Below are positions 6,444-14,045 of a DNA stretch of 46,099 nucleotides, in pieces (position 1 is the stretch's first letter; each line of letters starts with the position of its first letter). A program made the position numbers and the translations under genes. Source of the DNA: CAZYSK01 sp964649415 (lineage in GTDB: Bacteria; Chloroflexota; Anaerolineae; B4-G1); assembly GCA_964649415.1 (NCBI GenBank), contig CAZYSK010000046.1:1-46099 (forward strand), in the 5' to 3' direction. The notes beneath the pieces are model-generated. The model was not told where the DNA came from. It made no database searches and saw only the letters and a list, made by a program, of their open reading frames with translations.

Positions 6444-8360
6444 ATGCTTGAAGAAGGACTTCTCAAGGGCATCGCCCTGGCCAAAGCGGGAAACGTACTG
6501 GAGGCGCGTCATATCCTGAGCCGATTTGTCAGGGCCAACCCCCAATCGGTCCGGGGCTGGCTCTGGCTGGCCGGCGTCGTCGAGACGAAGAAGCAACAGC
6601 TCTACTGCCTCGAGCAGGTCCTGCAACTGAACCCCCAGGATGACGTATGCAGACAGATCCTGGCGCGGTTGCGCTCAGACGCCACCGATCAACCCGTCGC
6701 GACCGACGCCCAATACTTCGTCGGCCACTTTGCCGGGCGCTCTTTCGGTGATCAAGAGCACGCCGGGAACATCAAGGAACTGAGAAGCCTCATCGCCAAC
6801 GCCCTTGACCCCCTGGGATATGCGCCCTACTACGCAGACCAGGATAGCGACCCCGGCAACGGCACGGAGCAACCGCCGCGGCTGCTGAAGCTCTGTCAGG
6901 ACATCTTCTCGACCCGCTTTGGCGTTTTCGATCTCTCGTCCGGCGACCCCAACACCTACCTCGAACTGGGCATTGCGTTGGGCCTCAACCGGCCCGCTAT
7001 TGCCCTGGCGAACGTGAACGCCTCTCGACCTCCGGTGCTGACGGGCGACCACGTGCTCATCTACACAGACCACGCTGACCTGGATGCCAGGCTCTCCAGG
7101 CTGCGTGACGCGGGCTTCCCTTCAACCCAGAGGACAGAGCCCGACTACTGCCACTTCTGCGCCCGGGTCTGCGAGAGCATGTCCACGCCGCCCGATGAGA
7201 ACAGCTATCTGGTGCTGCACCATTCCAAGCTGTTGTGGCGCAACGTGATGCAGACCCTGTCGCCGCATCTGGCCCAGCACCATCTCTATCCCACCTACCT
7301 GCCCGGTCGCTCTGCCGGTGCAACGCTGTGCGACGTACGCAGGCAGGTGCTCGCGGCCCGGTTCGTGCTGTGCCACTTGGGCGCGTTGTCCGATGCGGAG
7401 AGCTACCTGGCGCTGGGTATGGCGATCGGGAGCCGGGTCCCCTGGGTCTTGCTCGGCAAGAGAGGCCAGGACGCCGGCCCGTCGAACCTGAAAGGTGCCG
7501 ACAAGATCCTCTACACCACCTTTGATGAGATCGAACGTCCTCTGACAGACACCCTGGCCAGGTTCCTCGCCCGCATTGCGCCAAGTTCAACCGCGCGGAA
7601 CGACCAGACCACGTTCCTCTCCCTGCCCGTCTGGGTGCAACTGGAAGACTGGATCGGGCGCGCGACGCAGCCCGAGGACACACCCGAAGCGCCTCAGGGA
7701 AGCATCCGGGTCGTCCGATACGTCGGCCAACGATCCACATCTGAACACGCGATTCCCAGGGGAGCGCTCGTCTTCGGCCGGGGCCCAGACTGCGACGTGG
7801 TGGTGGACAACCCAGGTGTATCCTCGCGCCACTTCCGCGTCCTGAGAGCGCGAACAGGGAAATGCTTCGTCGAGGATCTCCATAGCAAGAATGGCACGTT
7901 CCTCAACGGCACTCGCCTGCCGCCCGGCAGGCGAGTGGAGATCGGTCTGAACGACACCATCAGAATATCCGGCGTGCGTTTCTTGGTCTGGGATGATCGC
8001 CCCTTGCCTGATGAGGACGCCCCCCAGGCGTTCGGGAACACCGGAACACTGCCCCCTATCCTGCGCATCGAGATCCCCGACGTGTCCCCGCCGACGTATC
8101 TGAGCACGTGGGATCACGCGATAGTCCTGACAGTCCACCTGCCGGACAGCCGCCACTATGCCACGTTCGAGATACAGGCCTACTACCCGATGGGAAGGAT
8201 CCTCTCCAGGCTGGTCGATCTGCTCGATCTGCCCCAGAAGCGGTACTTCTTCGAGTTCGCCAACAAGCGCATCGGCGACGACGAGACCCCCCTGAGCGTC
8301 GGAATCCAGACGGGCGATGTACTGCGTGTGGTCCCCGACATGCTCCAGACCAACCGATAG
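6444..8360 (+). CDS. Multidomain signalling protein: TPR-like, two TIR/NDT-like domains, FHA, ubiquitin-like
   Basis: 638 residues from the ATG at 6444 (AGGA about 9 bases upstream); the frame is open from 6360 but that stretch lies partly in the repeat element. Residues 1-75 look like a TPR pair (GNVLEARHILSRFVRANP, then a second repeat). At about 90-220 and again 252-377 there are alpha/beta domains of the nucleoside deoxyribosyltransferase/TIR-like kind: FGVFDLSSGDPNTYLELGIA in the first and FVLCHLGALSDAESYLALGMA in the second, each with an acidic residue in the helix after the strand. About 430-515 is an FHA domain (FGRGPDCDVVVDN, SSRHF, SKNGTFLNG), which binds phosphothreonine. About 560-634 is a ubiquitin-like fold (FFEFANKRIGDDETPLS, VLRVVPD). 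No membrane segment. It stands alone between a repeat and a membrane-protein operon. Overall function unknown; an effector or nucleotide-sensing role is inference. Confidence 0.8.
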   Translation: MLEEGLLKGIALAKAGNVLEARHILSRFVRANPQSVRGWLWLAGVVETKKQQLYCLEQVLQLNPQDDVCRQILARLRSDATDQPVATDAQYFVGHFAGRSFGDQEHAGNIKELRSLIANALDPLGYAPYYADQDSDPGNGTEQPPRLLKLCQDIFSTRFGVFDLSSGDPNTYLELGIALGLNRPAIALANVNASRPPVLTGDHVLIYTDHADLDARLSRLRDAGFPSTQRTEPDYCHFCARVCESMSTPPDENSYLVLHHSKLLWRNVMQTLSPHLAQHHLYPTYLPGRSAGATLCDVRRQVLAARFVLCHLGALSDAESYLALGMAIGSRVPWVLLGKRGQDAGPSNLKGADKILYTTFDEIERPLTDTLARFLARIAPSSTARNDQTTFLSLPVWVQLEDWIGRATQPEDTPEAPQGSIRVVRYVGQRSTSEHAIPRGALVFGRGPDCDVVVDNPGVSSRHFRVLRARTGKCFVEDLHSKNGTFLNGTRLPPGRRVEIGLNDTIRISGVRFLVWDDRPLPDEDAPQAFGNTGTLPPILRIEIPDVSPPTYLSTWDHAIVLTVHLPDSRHYATFEIQAYYPMGRILSRLVDLLDLPQKRYFFEFANKRIGDDETPLSVGIQTGDVLRVVPDMLQTNR

Positions 8361-8376
8361 CCCCCCCCCCCGCCCC

Positions 8377-8410
8377 TCCCATCGTGTATTTCTCCCATCC
8401 GTGGTACTCC
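8377..8410. repeat. Dispersed copy of the 42-bp repeat
   Basis: CCCATCGTGTATTTCTCCCA followed by TCCGTGGTA; the same word occurs three times in tandem at 32071-32187, 24 kb away. It lies in the 111-bp gap between the FHA protein and the holin-like gene and is preceded by a run of C. Confidence 0.8.
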
Positions 8411-8471
8411 TGCCCCCCTGCAACCCTCCCGCACCAATTACGTATTACTCACAGAAGGAGGTGAACACGAA

Positions 8472-8846
8472 ATGAAACTACTCATCCGTTGGGTTATCGC
8501 AGCCCTGGCACTCTTCGCAGCGGCGTGGCTCGTGCCAGGCATTCAAGTGGACGGAAGCGGCTGGGTCGTCTACGCGCTCATGGCGGTCATCCTGGGATTG
8601 GTCAACGCGATCGTGCGTCCCATTCTCAAATTCCTGACCTGCCCGCTGATCCTGCTCACGCTGGGCCTCTTCGTGCTCGTCATCAACGGCTTTACGCTGT
8701 GGCTGGCATCCCTCATCGCCGCAAACTGGTTCAACGTCGGCTTCTACGTGGACGGATTCTGGCCCGCCTTCCTGGGCGCGCTCATCGTCAGCATCGTCAC
8801 CGTGGTCCTCTCGGCACTGGTCAGAGAGGACGACGAGGACAGATAG
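8472..8846 (+). CDS. Phage-holin-4 / YvlD-like small membrane protein
   Basis: 124 residues with four predicted membrane segments (about 3-20, 31-50, 56-80, 93-115) and a charged tail VREDDEDR. The motif GLVNAIVRPILKFLTCPLIL followed by LGLFVLVINGF is characteristic of the PF04020 family (YvlD, 'holin 4 superfamily'), which despite its name is usually a chromosomal membrane protein often found with PspC. The ribosome site AAGGAGGTGA at 8457-8466 is a near-perfect match to the 16S tail. It is followed by the PspC gene after 39 bases, so co-transcription is likely. Confidence 0.88.
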   Translation: MKLLIRWVIAALALFAAAWLVPGIQVDGSGWVVYALMAVILGLVNAIVRPILKFLTCPLILLTLGLFVLVINGFTLWLASLIAANWFNVGFYVDGFWPAFLGALIVSIVTVVLSALVREDDEDR

Positions 8847-8885
8847 ACGTACACCGTTAAGATACAGGCATAAGGATAAAAGGAA

Positions 8886-9083
8886 ATGACTGAAGCAACT
8901 ACCAGAAACAGACTTCGACGACAGAACGGCGTGATCGGGGGCGTCTGCGGAGGGCTGGGGGCCTTCTACGGCCTCAACCCGGCCTGGTTCCGCCTGGTCT
9001 TCTTGATCCTGGCGATCCCCGGGGGGCTGCCCGGCATCCTGCCCTACGCGCTCCTGTGGATCATCATCCCTCGCAAGCGCTAA
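8886..9083 (+). CDS. PspC-domain protein
   Basis: 65 residues. RLRRQNGVIGGVCGGLGAFY followed by LNPAWFRLVFLIL and a hydrophobic segment ending WIIIPRKR is the compact PspC domain: a short basic N-terminal part, a conserved GVCGGL turn and a membrane segment. PspC proteins take part in membrane-stress responses. AAAGGAA precedes the start. Together with the holin-4-like gene upstream this makes a two-gene envelope-stress type operon. Confidence 0.92.
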   Translation: MTEATTRNRLRRQNGVIGGVCGGLGAFYGLNPAWFRLVFLILAIPGGLPGILPYALLWIIIPRKR

Positions 9084-9098
9084 GCCGACACTCAGCCA

Positions 9099-9135
9099 AG
9101 CCCTGACAGATAACTCTATACACCCTGTCAGGGCT
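9099..9135. terminator. Hairpin AGCCCTGACAG / CTGTCAGGGCT
   Basis: Perfect 11-bp stem with a 15-base loop, 15 bases after the pspC-type stop. No T-run follows on either strand, so it may be a factor-dependent terminator, an mRNA end-protecting hairpin or a REP-like repeat. Confidence 0.5.
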
Positions 9136-9214
9136 CAAGCTCGCCCGATCCCACCGCACGACGTCCCAAGCGCTCGCTGGAGGACACCGGTCACACCGCC
9201 GCAGCCCCCCCGTT

Positions 9215-9416
9215 CCAACCTCCAACCTCCAACCTCCAACCTCCAACCTCCAACTTCCAACCTCCAACCTCCAACTTCCAACCTCCAACCTCTAACCTCC
9301 AACCCCCAACCTCCAACCCCCAACCTCCACCCTCCAACCTCCACCCTCCAACCTCCACCCTCCAACCTCCAACCTCCAACCTCCAACCTCCAACCTCCAA
9401 CCTCCAACCCCCAACC
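9215..9416. repeat. Heptamer tandem tract (CCAACCT)n, about 29 units
   Basis: About 202 bp of strictly 7-periodic sequence made of CCAACCT with single-base variants CCAACTT, CTAACCT, CCAACCC and CCACCCT. One strand is almost purely pyrimidine plus A. It ends 23 bases before the start codon of the SUMF1-like lipoprotein, where a promoter and leader would normally be. The opposite-strand open frames across it (Gly/Trp/Glu repeats) are a by-product of the period. Confidence 0.95.
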
Positions 9417-9439
9417 AAACCAGAAAGGGCAAGAGAGAC

Positions 9440-10204
9440 ATGGTCACCAGGCATGCCACCGCGCTACTGCTATTCGCGACGCTGCTGTGTGTCAGCGCCT
9501 GCACAATCATCCCCGAACCCACCGCATCGCCAGAAGAGATGATCACCGTGCCGCCAGGATGGTTCCTGATGGGAGAGGACGAAGGGCGCAGCTCAAACCA
9601 ACCCCAGCGGCAGGTGTACGTGGACGCGTTCGCCATTGACCGGACCGAAGTGACGAACGCAGATTTCGCCCGCTACGTCGCCGAAACGGGCGCTCACGTT
9701 CCGGGGTGGAACCCCGGCGCGCTTGAAGCCCACGCGAGCGAGCCCGTCGTCGGCGTGCTGTGGGAGGAGGCACAGGCGTACTGTCGCTGGGCCGGCAAGC
9801 GCCTGCCCACCGAGGCGGAATGGGAGAAGGCCGCCCGAGGCACAGACGGACGGCGCTACCCCTGGGGCGACGACTGGGACCCAGATCGCGCGAACACCGC
9901 CGAGAGTGGCCCCGGTCACGTGCTCCCGGTCGGCAGCCTGCCACAGGGGGCCAGCCCCTACGGCGTGCTCGATATGATCGGCAACGCCGCCGAGTGGGTG
10001 GCCGACTACTACGACCCGGCCTACTACACCTATGGACCGGACCGCAATCCCCGCGGCCCGGACATGGTGCTCGATCACGGCCTGCGCGGGGGCTCGTGGG
10101 CCTCCCCCAGCAAGTACGCGCAGGCCTTCTTCCGCAACTCCTCGCACTGCGTACGCCCCAACCCACGCGTCGGACTCCGCTGTGCACGGTCGGTGCTGGA
10201 GTGA
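9440..10204 (+). CDS. Formylglycine-generating-enzyme-like (SUMF1 domain) lipoprotein, probably non-catalytic
   Basis: 254 residues. Signal peptide with lipobox VSAC (Cys about 21). The SUMF1/FGE-sulfatase domain is evident from VPPGWFLMGEDEG, DRTEVTNADFARYVAETG, CRWAGKRLPTEAEWEKAARG, YPWGDDWD and NAAEWVADYY, ending RGGSWASP and VGLRCARS. In true formylglycine-generating enzymes a SYCxxxxC pair follows RGGS; here that position reads KYAQAFFR, so the two catalytic cysteines are missing. Many family members without them are surface or sensor domains. It is probably a cell-surface lipoprotein of unknown role. Confidence 0.88.
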   Translation: MVTRHATALLLFATLLCVSACTIIPEPTASPEEMITVPPGWFLMGEDEGRSSNQPQRQVYVDAFAIDRTEVTNADFARYVAETGAHVPGWNPGALEAHASEPVVGVLWEEAQAYCRWAGKRLPTEAEWEKAARGTDGRRYPWGDDWDPDRANTAESGPGHVLPVGSLPQGASPYGVLDMIGNAAEWVADYYDPAYYTYGPDRNPRGPDMVLDHGLRGGSWASPSKYAQAFFRNSSHCVRPNPRVGLRCARSVLE

Positions 10205-10318
10205 CGCCGGTAGCGCTCTTGCGCTCCCGGTGATCGACTCCTACGGCACCATCCAATGCGTGATCGCTCCGCCGAATGGCATCGCTATGCCGCACGCAGG
10301 TACGCCCGCGAGTAGCAC

Positions 10319-10347
10319 GTGACAATCGACGACAATGCGAGTACAAT
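10319..10347 (+). promoter_or_regulatory. Promoter GTGACA-N17-TACAAT
   Basis: GTGACA at 10319-10324, TACAAT at 10342-10347, spacer 17. The ATG at 10355 comes 7 bases after the -10 element, so the RNA should begin at or next to the start codon (leaderless). The GTG at 10319 is then part of the promoter, not a start codon. Confidence 0.6.
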
Positions 10348-10354
10348 ATGCCCC

Positions 10355-11338
10355 ATGCCAGAATCCATGTTCGATCCAGACACCCTGAGCGACTCCACCC
10401 CGCCCCAGGTAGAAGTTTACACCGATGGCGGCTGCGACCCCAACCCCGGGCCCGGTGGCTGGGGCGCGGTCATCCGCTGGGACGAGCGCGAATGGACGCT
10501 CAGCGGCAACGACCCGGCCACGACCAATAACCGCATGGAGATCCACGCTGCCGCGGCCGCGCTGGCCCTGCTGGAGGGCCTCCTTGGCCGCTGCCAGGTG
10601 AACCTGCACACCGACTCCGAGTACCTGCGCCAGGGCATCACCGAATGGATAGACGGCTGGATAAGCCGGGACTGGCTTACCCGAGACGAACAGCCGGTGA
10701 AGAACCAGGACCTGTGGCGCGTGCTCCATCGCCTCACCCAGGCACACGACGTGACCTGGCACTGGGTCAAGGGACACGCCGGTCATCCCCTCAACGAACA
10801 GGCAGACCGGCTGGCGACGGAGGCCCGGCGGGCGCGCCGGCGCCCCCGGCCCGAACCGGGGACGCCGCCCGTGTCCGCCCACCCCGACGACGGTCGGCCC
10901 GCCGTGGAGATCTACGTCAAGTCCTCTTGTCGGGGCAGCGAGGGACACGGCGGCTGGGGCGCGGTGCTGCGCACGGGCGATCACACCAGGAGCCTCAGCG
11001 GCGGTGAAGCGGCGACCACGGCCAACGCCATGCTCATCCGTGGCGCGACCCAGGCACTGCAGGCGCTGACCAGGCCCTGCCGCGTGATACTTCACTCCGA
11101 CGCCAACTACCTGATACACGGCGCTTCGCGCTGGGTGAAGGGCTGGCAGGCGCGCGACTGGCAGACCCGGGACGGCACGCCAGTCGCCAACCGGGCCGAG
11201 TGGGAGGCACTCCTGGAGGCCGCCCGCCCGCACCGCGTCACCTGGCTGCTGGCCCAGGGAGACGACGTCTCGGCAGACCTGGAATGGGCCGGCGAACTGG
11301 CCGCCCAGGCCACCGGGGAACCCTATAAGGGTTCGTAA
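10355..11338 (+). CDS. Tandem RNase H protein: active first domain, degenerate second
   Basis: 327 residues from ATG 10355 (a second ATG lies at 10367). Residues 18-155 form a complete RNase HI domain with the four acidic residues: D24 in YTDGGCD, E in NRMEIHAA, D in HTDSEYL and D in NEQADRLA, plus the WVKGHAGHPLNEQAD motif. After an Arg/Pro linker a second copy starts (about 185-327) that keeps the fold words GGWGAVLR, LHSDANYLI and a KGWQARDW segment matching DGWISRDW in copy 1. In copy 2 the first Asp is Lys (YVKSSC), the Glu is Leu (NAMLIRGA) and the last Asp is not seen, so it should be inactive. Copy 1 would remove RNA from RNA-DNA hybrids; copy 2 may bind hybrid without cutting (inference). 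Confidence 0.88.
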   Translation: MPESMFDPDTLSDSTPPQVEVYTDGGCDPNPGPGGWGAVIRWDEREWTLSGNDPATTNNRMEIHAAAAALALLEGLLGRCQVNLHTDSEYLRQGITEWIDGWISRDWLTRDEQPVKNQDLWRVLHRLTQAHDVTWHWVKGHAGHPLNEQADRLATEARRARRRPRPEPGTPPVSAHPDDGRPAVEIYVKSSCRGSEGHGGWGAVLRTGDHTRSLSGGEAATTANAMLIRGATQALQALTRPCRVILHSDANYLIHGASRWVKGWQARDWQTRDGTPVANRAEWEALLEAARPHRVTWLLAQGDDVSADLEWAGELAAQATGEPYKGS

Positions 11339-11884
11339 GAGAACAAGTTCCCGCACTTTGCCCTGTTTTTCCGATCAGATGCGGGGAGATGGTTCAAAAA
11401 TGAGTTGACACTTTCACACACCCGCATGAAGTGTCCGGGCTACGAAGCAGCGGCCCGTGAACGGGGCTTGCAGGCTTGGCTGCGCTGTTTGTAAGTTTGC
11501 GGGAATTCGATGTCGCAAGCAGCTTTCTAAGCCGGATTGATCCGGCGCTGTTTACTAGCCCGGCGACTTCATCGCCGGGCGGGCTTGCAAAGTGCGAACC
11601 AAGTTTCGTTGTGAAATGAACCATTCCAGATGGTAACTGCTCAGGCATGACCTGTTTGAGGCATCAAGGTGACCGGCACTTCCACAACTGCCCTCAGAAA
11701 CGCCCCTTTTGGTGGTAACCAGATGCCATTTCCATCAAGATTGGTACACAAGTGCCGGTCACCTGAGTAGATATTCCAGATGTCACATTGGGCTTCCGAA
11801 GTCTTCTGGGGCCAGCCATGACATTGTCAAGGCAGTAACAAACAAGCAACGACAAATGGCACATGAACAGATAGGGATAGAGCA
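11339..11884. other. Intergenic region with hairpins and an inverted-repeat element
   Basis: No gene seen. It contains an inverted GACACTT/AAGTGTC pair (about 11406-11436), the palindrome GCCGGAT-TG-ATCCGGC (11531-11546), the strong hairpin GCCCGGCGA-CTTCA-TCGCCGGGC (11558-11580), a repeated word GGGCTTGCA on either side of these, and the second 98-bp element (11667-11764). Confidence 0.6.
11667..11764. mobile_element. 98-bp inverted-repeat element, copy 2
   Basis: AGGTGACCGGCACTT (11667-11681) and its exact inverse AAGTGCCGGTCACCT (11750-11764). The interior of 68 bases equals the length found in copy 1 (6309/6310-6377) but has a different sequence. Confidence 0.75.
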
Positions 11885-12667
11885 ATGAGCAGCGAACAGT
11901 CGTCGCACCAGGGGCAGATCGGCGTGTATTTCGACAGCGGCGGATACCGCCTGCTGGGCACGCTCTTCCTGGCCCGGGGCGAAGCACCTAAACCGACAGC
12001 CGTCATCCTCCACGGCATACCCGGCATAGAGAAGAACTACGACCTGGCCCACGCCCTGCGCGAGAACGGCTGGAACAGCCTCATTTTCCACTACCGTGGC
12101 TGCTGGGGCAGCGGTGGGCGCTACGTGCTCGGGACCATCCCGGACGACGTGCGCGCCGCGCTGGACGATCTGAGCAGCGGGCGCTATCCCTGGGTGGACC
12201 CGGCGCGCCTGGTGCTGATCGGCCACAGCCTCGGCGGCTGGGCGGCCGTGCTCGCCGGCGCAGCCGACCCACACGCCCGCGCCGTGGCGGTATACGGCGC
12301 GGTCAGTGACCCGCGCACTCTCCCTCTTGGAGCAGAGGCCGCGGCGGCCGAGTTCACGCCGTGGCTCCACGGCTTCACACCCGAGGACTTCCAATCCCAG
12401 TGGGGAGCGCTGGACGCACCCTATAGCCCGGTCGAGCAGGTCGCCCGATTGGCCCCACGCCCGCTCTTGATCCTGCATGGGGAGGCCGACCAAGACATCC
12501 CAGTCGTGCAGGCCAGGGGCCTCTTCGAGCGTGCAGGCCAGCCGCGCGAACTGCTCATCCACCCGGAGGCCAATCACTCGTTCACCTGGCACCGGGCGTG
12601 GCTGCGCAGCCATCTCCTGGACTGGTTGAGCCAGCTCGATCTGACCACAGCGCCCGGCGCATCCTGA
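11885..12667 (+). CDS. Alpha/beta hydrolase (dienelactone hydrolase / peptidase S9-like)
   Basis: 260 residues. VILHGIPG forms the oxyanion strand-turn, FHYRGCWGSGG follows, the nucleophile elbow is GHSLGG, the acid lies in LHGEADQDIP and the histidine in HPEANHSF, a full catalytic triad in the right order. A lid-like insertion is at about 145-190. No signal peptide, so cytoplasmic. GATAGGGATAGAG precedes the ATG. Such short hydrolases act on esters, lactones or peptides; nothing nearby narrows the substrate. Stands alone, between a repeat element and a palindromic hairpin. Confidence 0.88.
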   Translation: MSSEQSSHQGQIGVYFDSGGYRLLGTLFLARGEAPKPTAVILHGIPGIEKNYDLAHALRENGWNSLIFHYRGCWGSGGRYVLGTIPDDVRAALDDLSSGRYPWVDPARLVLIGHSLGGWAAVLAGAADPHARAVAVYGAVSDPRTLPLGAEAAAAEFTPWLHGFTPEDFQSQWGALDAPYSPVEQVARLAPRPLLILHGEADQDIPVVQARGLFERAGQPRELLIHPEANHSFTWHRAWLRSHLLDWLSQLDLTTAPGAS

Positions 12668-12705
12668 ACGCCCTTCCAGTGATTGTTCAACCACACGCCA
12701 CTGTA

Positions 12706-12725
12706 GGGGCGCGGTTTCCGCGCCC
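12706..12725. repeat. Palindromic hairpin GGGCGCGG-TTT-CCGCGCCC
   Basis: Perfect 8-bp GC-only stem with a TTT loop, between the hydrolase and the URO-D family gene. May act as a terminator for the former; a similar GTAGGGGC-type hairpin occurs at 41956-41984, which suggests dispersed REP-like sequences. Confidence 0.5.
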
Positions 12726-12793
12726 TTAACCCAGAGCCCTCAGAATATGGTAAAATCATCATCCACACCTTAGCTCAAGCAAGGAGAACTACG

Positions 12794-14008
12794 ATGAACC
12801 ACAGAGAAAGAGTCTTGACAGCACTACGTCACCAAGAGGCCGACCGCGTGCCCCTCGATCTGGGCGGGACCATGGACAGCACGATCATGGCCGTCGCCTA
12901 CAGGAAACTCAGGGAACGCATAGGCCTCGGCCCCGGCGTCACGCAAGTGAGCGACATCTACCAACACACCGCATTGGTGGAGGAAGACGTGCGTCAGGCG
13001 CTGGGCATTGACGCGATGTTCGTCCCCGACGAGCCCCACGAGTGGCGAGAGGGCGCGCTCCCAGACGGCTCCCCGGCCCAATTCCCCGCCACGTTTCTGC
13101 CGCAGCTCCAGGACGACGGCTCGCAGGTGACCTTCGACGCGGTGGGAAACGTCGTGCTCAAGATGCCCAAGAACGGGCACTACTTCGACCCCGTGTATTG
13201 CCCCCTGGCCGGCGCGAGCGATGTGCACGATATCGGGAAACACATAGCCGCCATCGAGAGCTACGACAAGCCATCCCACCTCGACAAAAGCTACGAGGAC
13301 CTGGCACGCAAGGCCAGGGCGCTGCACGAGAACACCGACTACCTGCTCGTGGGGTTCTTCGGTGGCCACGTCTTCCAGGCCAGCCAATCGCTGCGCGGAT
13401 GGCAGACGTTCCTGGTGGACCTCCTGGTGAATCAGAAGTTCGCCGAGGCACTCATGGACCACCTGGCCGAAGCCAACATGCGCAGGTTCGAGCGCTACGC
13501 CGAGACCGTCGGTCCGTACGTCCACGTCGTGCAGTTCGAGGACGATCTGGGAATGCAGGATCGCCCCATACTGCGTCCGGAGCTGTACCGCAAAGTAGTC
13601 AAGCCCTATCACGAGAAGCTGTTCCGCTTCGTCAAGTCTAGGTGCGATGCTTATCTCCTGCTACACACCGACGGCGCTGTTGCGCCGTTCATCCCCGATT
13701 TCATCGAGATGGGAGTGGACGCACTGAACCCCGTGCAGGTCTCGGCAGCGGGGATGGACACCCGGACGTTGAAGAGGGAGTTTGGACGTGACATCACCTT
13801 CTGGGGAGCAGGGTGCGACAGCCAGGCGACCCTTCCCTTCGGCACGCCCGGCGAGGTCGCGGACGAGGTCAAACGCCGGATAGACGACCTGGCCCCCGGC
13901 GGGGGCTACGTCTTCAGCCCAATTCACAACGTGCAGACCGAGGTGCCGCCCGAGAACGTCGTCGCCATGTTCGAGACGGCCCGCGAGTACGGCAGCTACC
14001 GCACGTAG
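12794..14008 (+). CDS. Uroporphyrinogen decarboxylase (URO-D) family protein
   Basis: 404 residues. The start RERVLTALRHQEADRVPLDLGG is the standard N-terminus of the URO-D superfamily group that includes MtaA/CmuA-type corrinoid methyltransferases rather than HemE. Later motifs fit: VVQFEDDLGMQDRPILRPEL, LHTDGAVAPFIPDFIEMG, VDALNPVQVSAAGMD and a closing FSPIHNVQTEVPPENV. No neighbouring haem or corrinoid gene is present, so a methyltransferase or decarboxylase role on an unknown small molecule is all that can be said. AAGGAG lies 8 bases before the ATG. Only 37 bases separate it from the CAP-domain gene downstream. Confidence 0.88.
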   Translation: MNHRERVLTALRHQEADRVPLDLGGTMDSTIMAVAYRKLRERIGLGPGVTQVSDIYQHTALVEEDVRQALGIDAMFVPDEPHEWREGALPDGSPAQFPATFLPQLQDDGSQVTFDAVGNVVLKMPKNGHYFDPVYCPLAGASDVHDIGKHIAAIESYDKPSHLDKSYEDLARKARALHENTDYLLVGFFGGHVFQASQSLRGWQTFLVDLLVNQKFAEALMDHLAEANMRRFERYAETVGPYVHVVQFEDDLGMQDRPILRPELYRKVVKPYHEKLFRFVKSRCDAYLLLHTDGAVAPFIPDFIEMGVDALNPVQVSAAGMDTRTLKREFGRDITFWGAGCDSQATLPFGTPGEVADEVKRRIDDLAPGGGYVFSPIHNVQTEVPPENVVAMFETAREYGSYRT

Positions 14009-14045
14009 CGACGCGCCGCAGCCCGAGACCCGAGGAACGAGTCCA

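Noticed and set aside
9064..9636. Minus-strand Gly/Trp/Glu-repeat proteins
   Set aside because: Produced by the 7-bp DNA repeat read in three frames; no start signals and no non-repeat domain.
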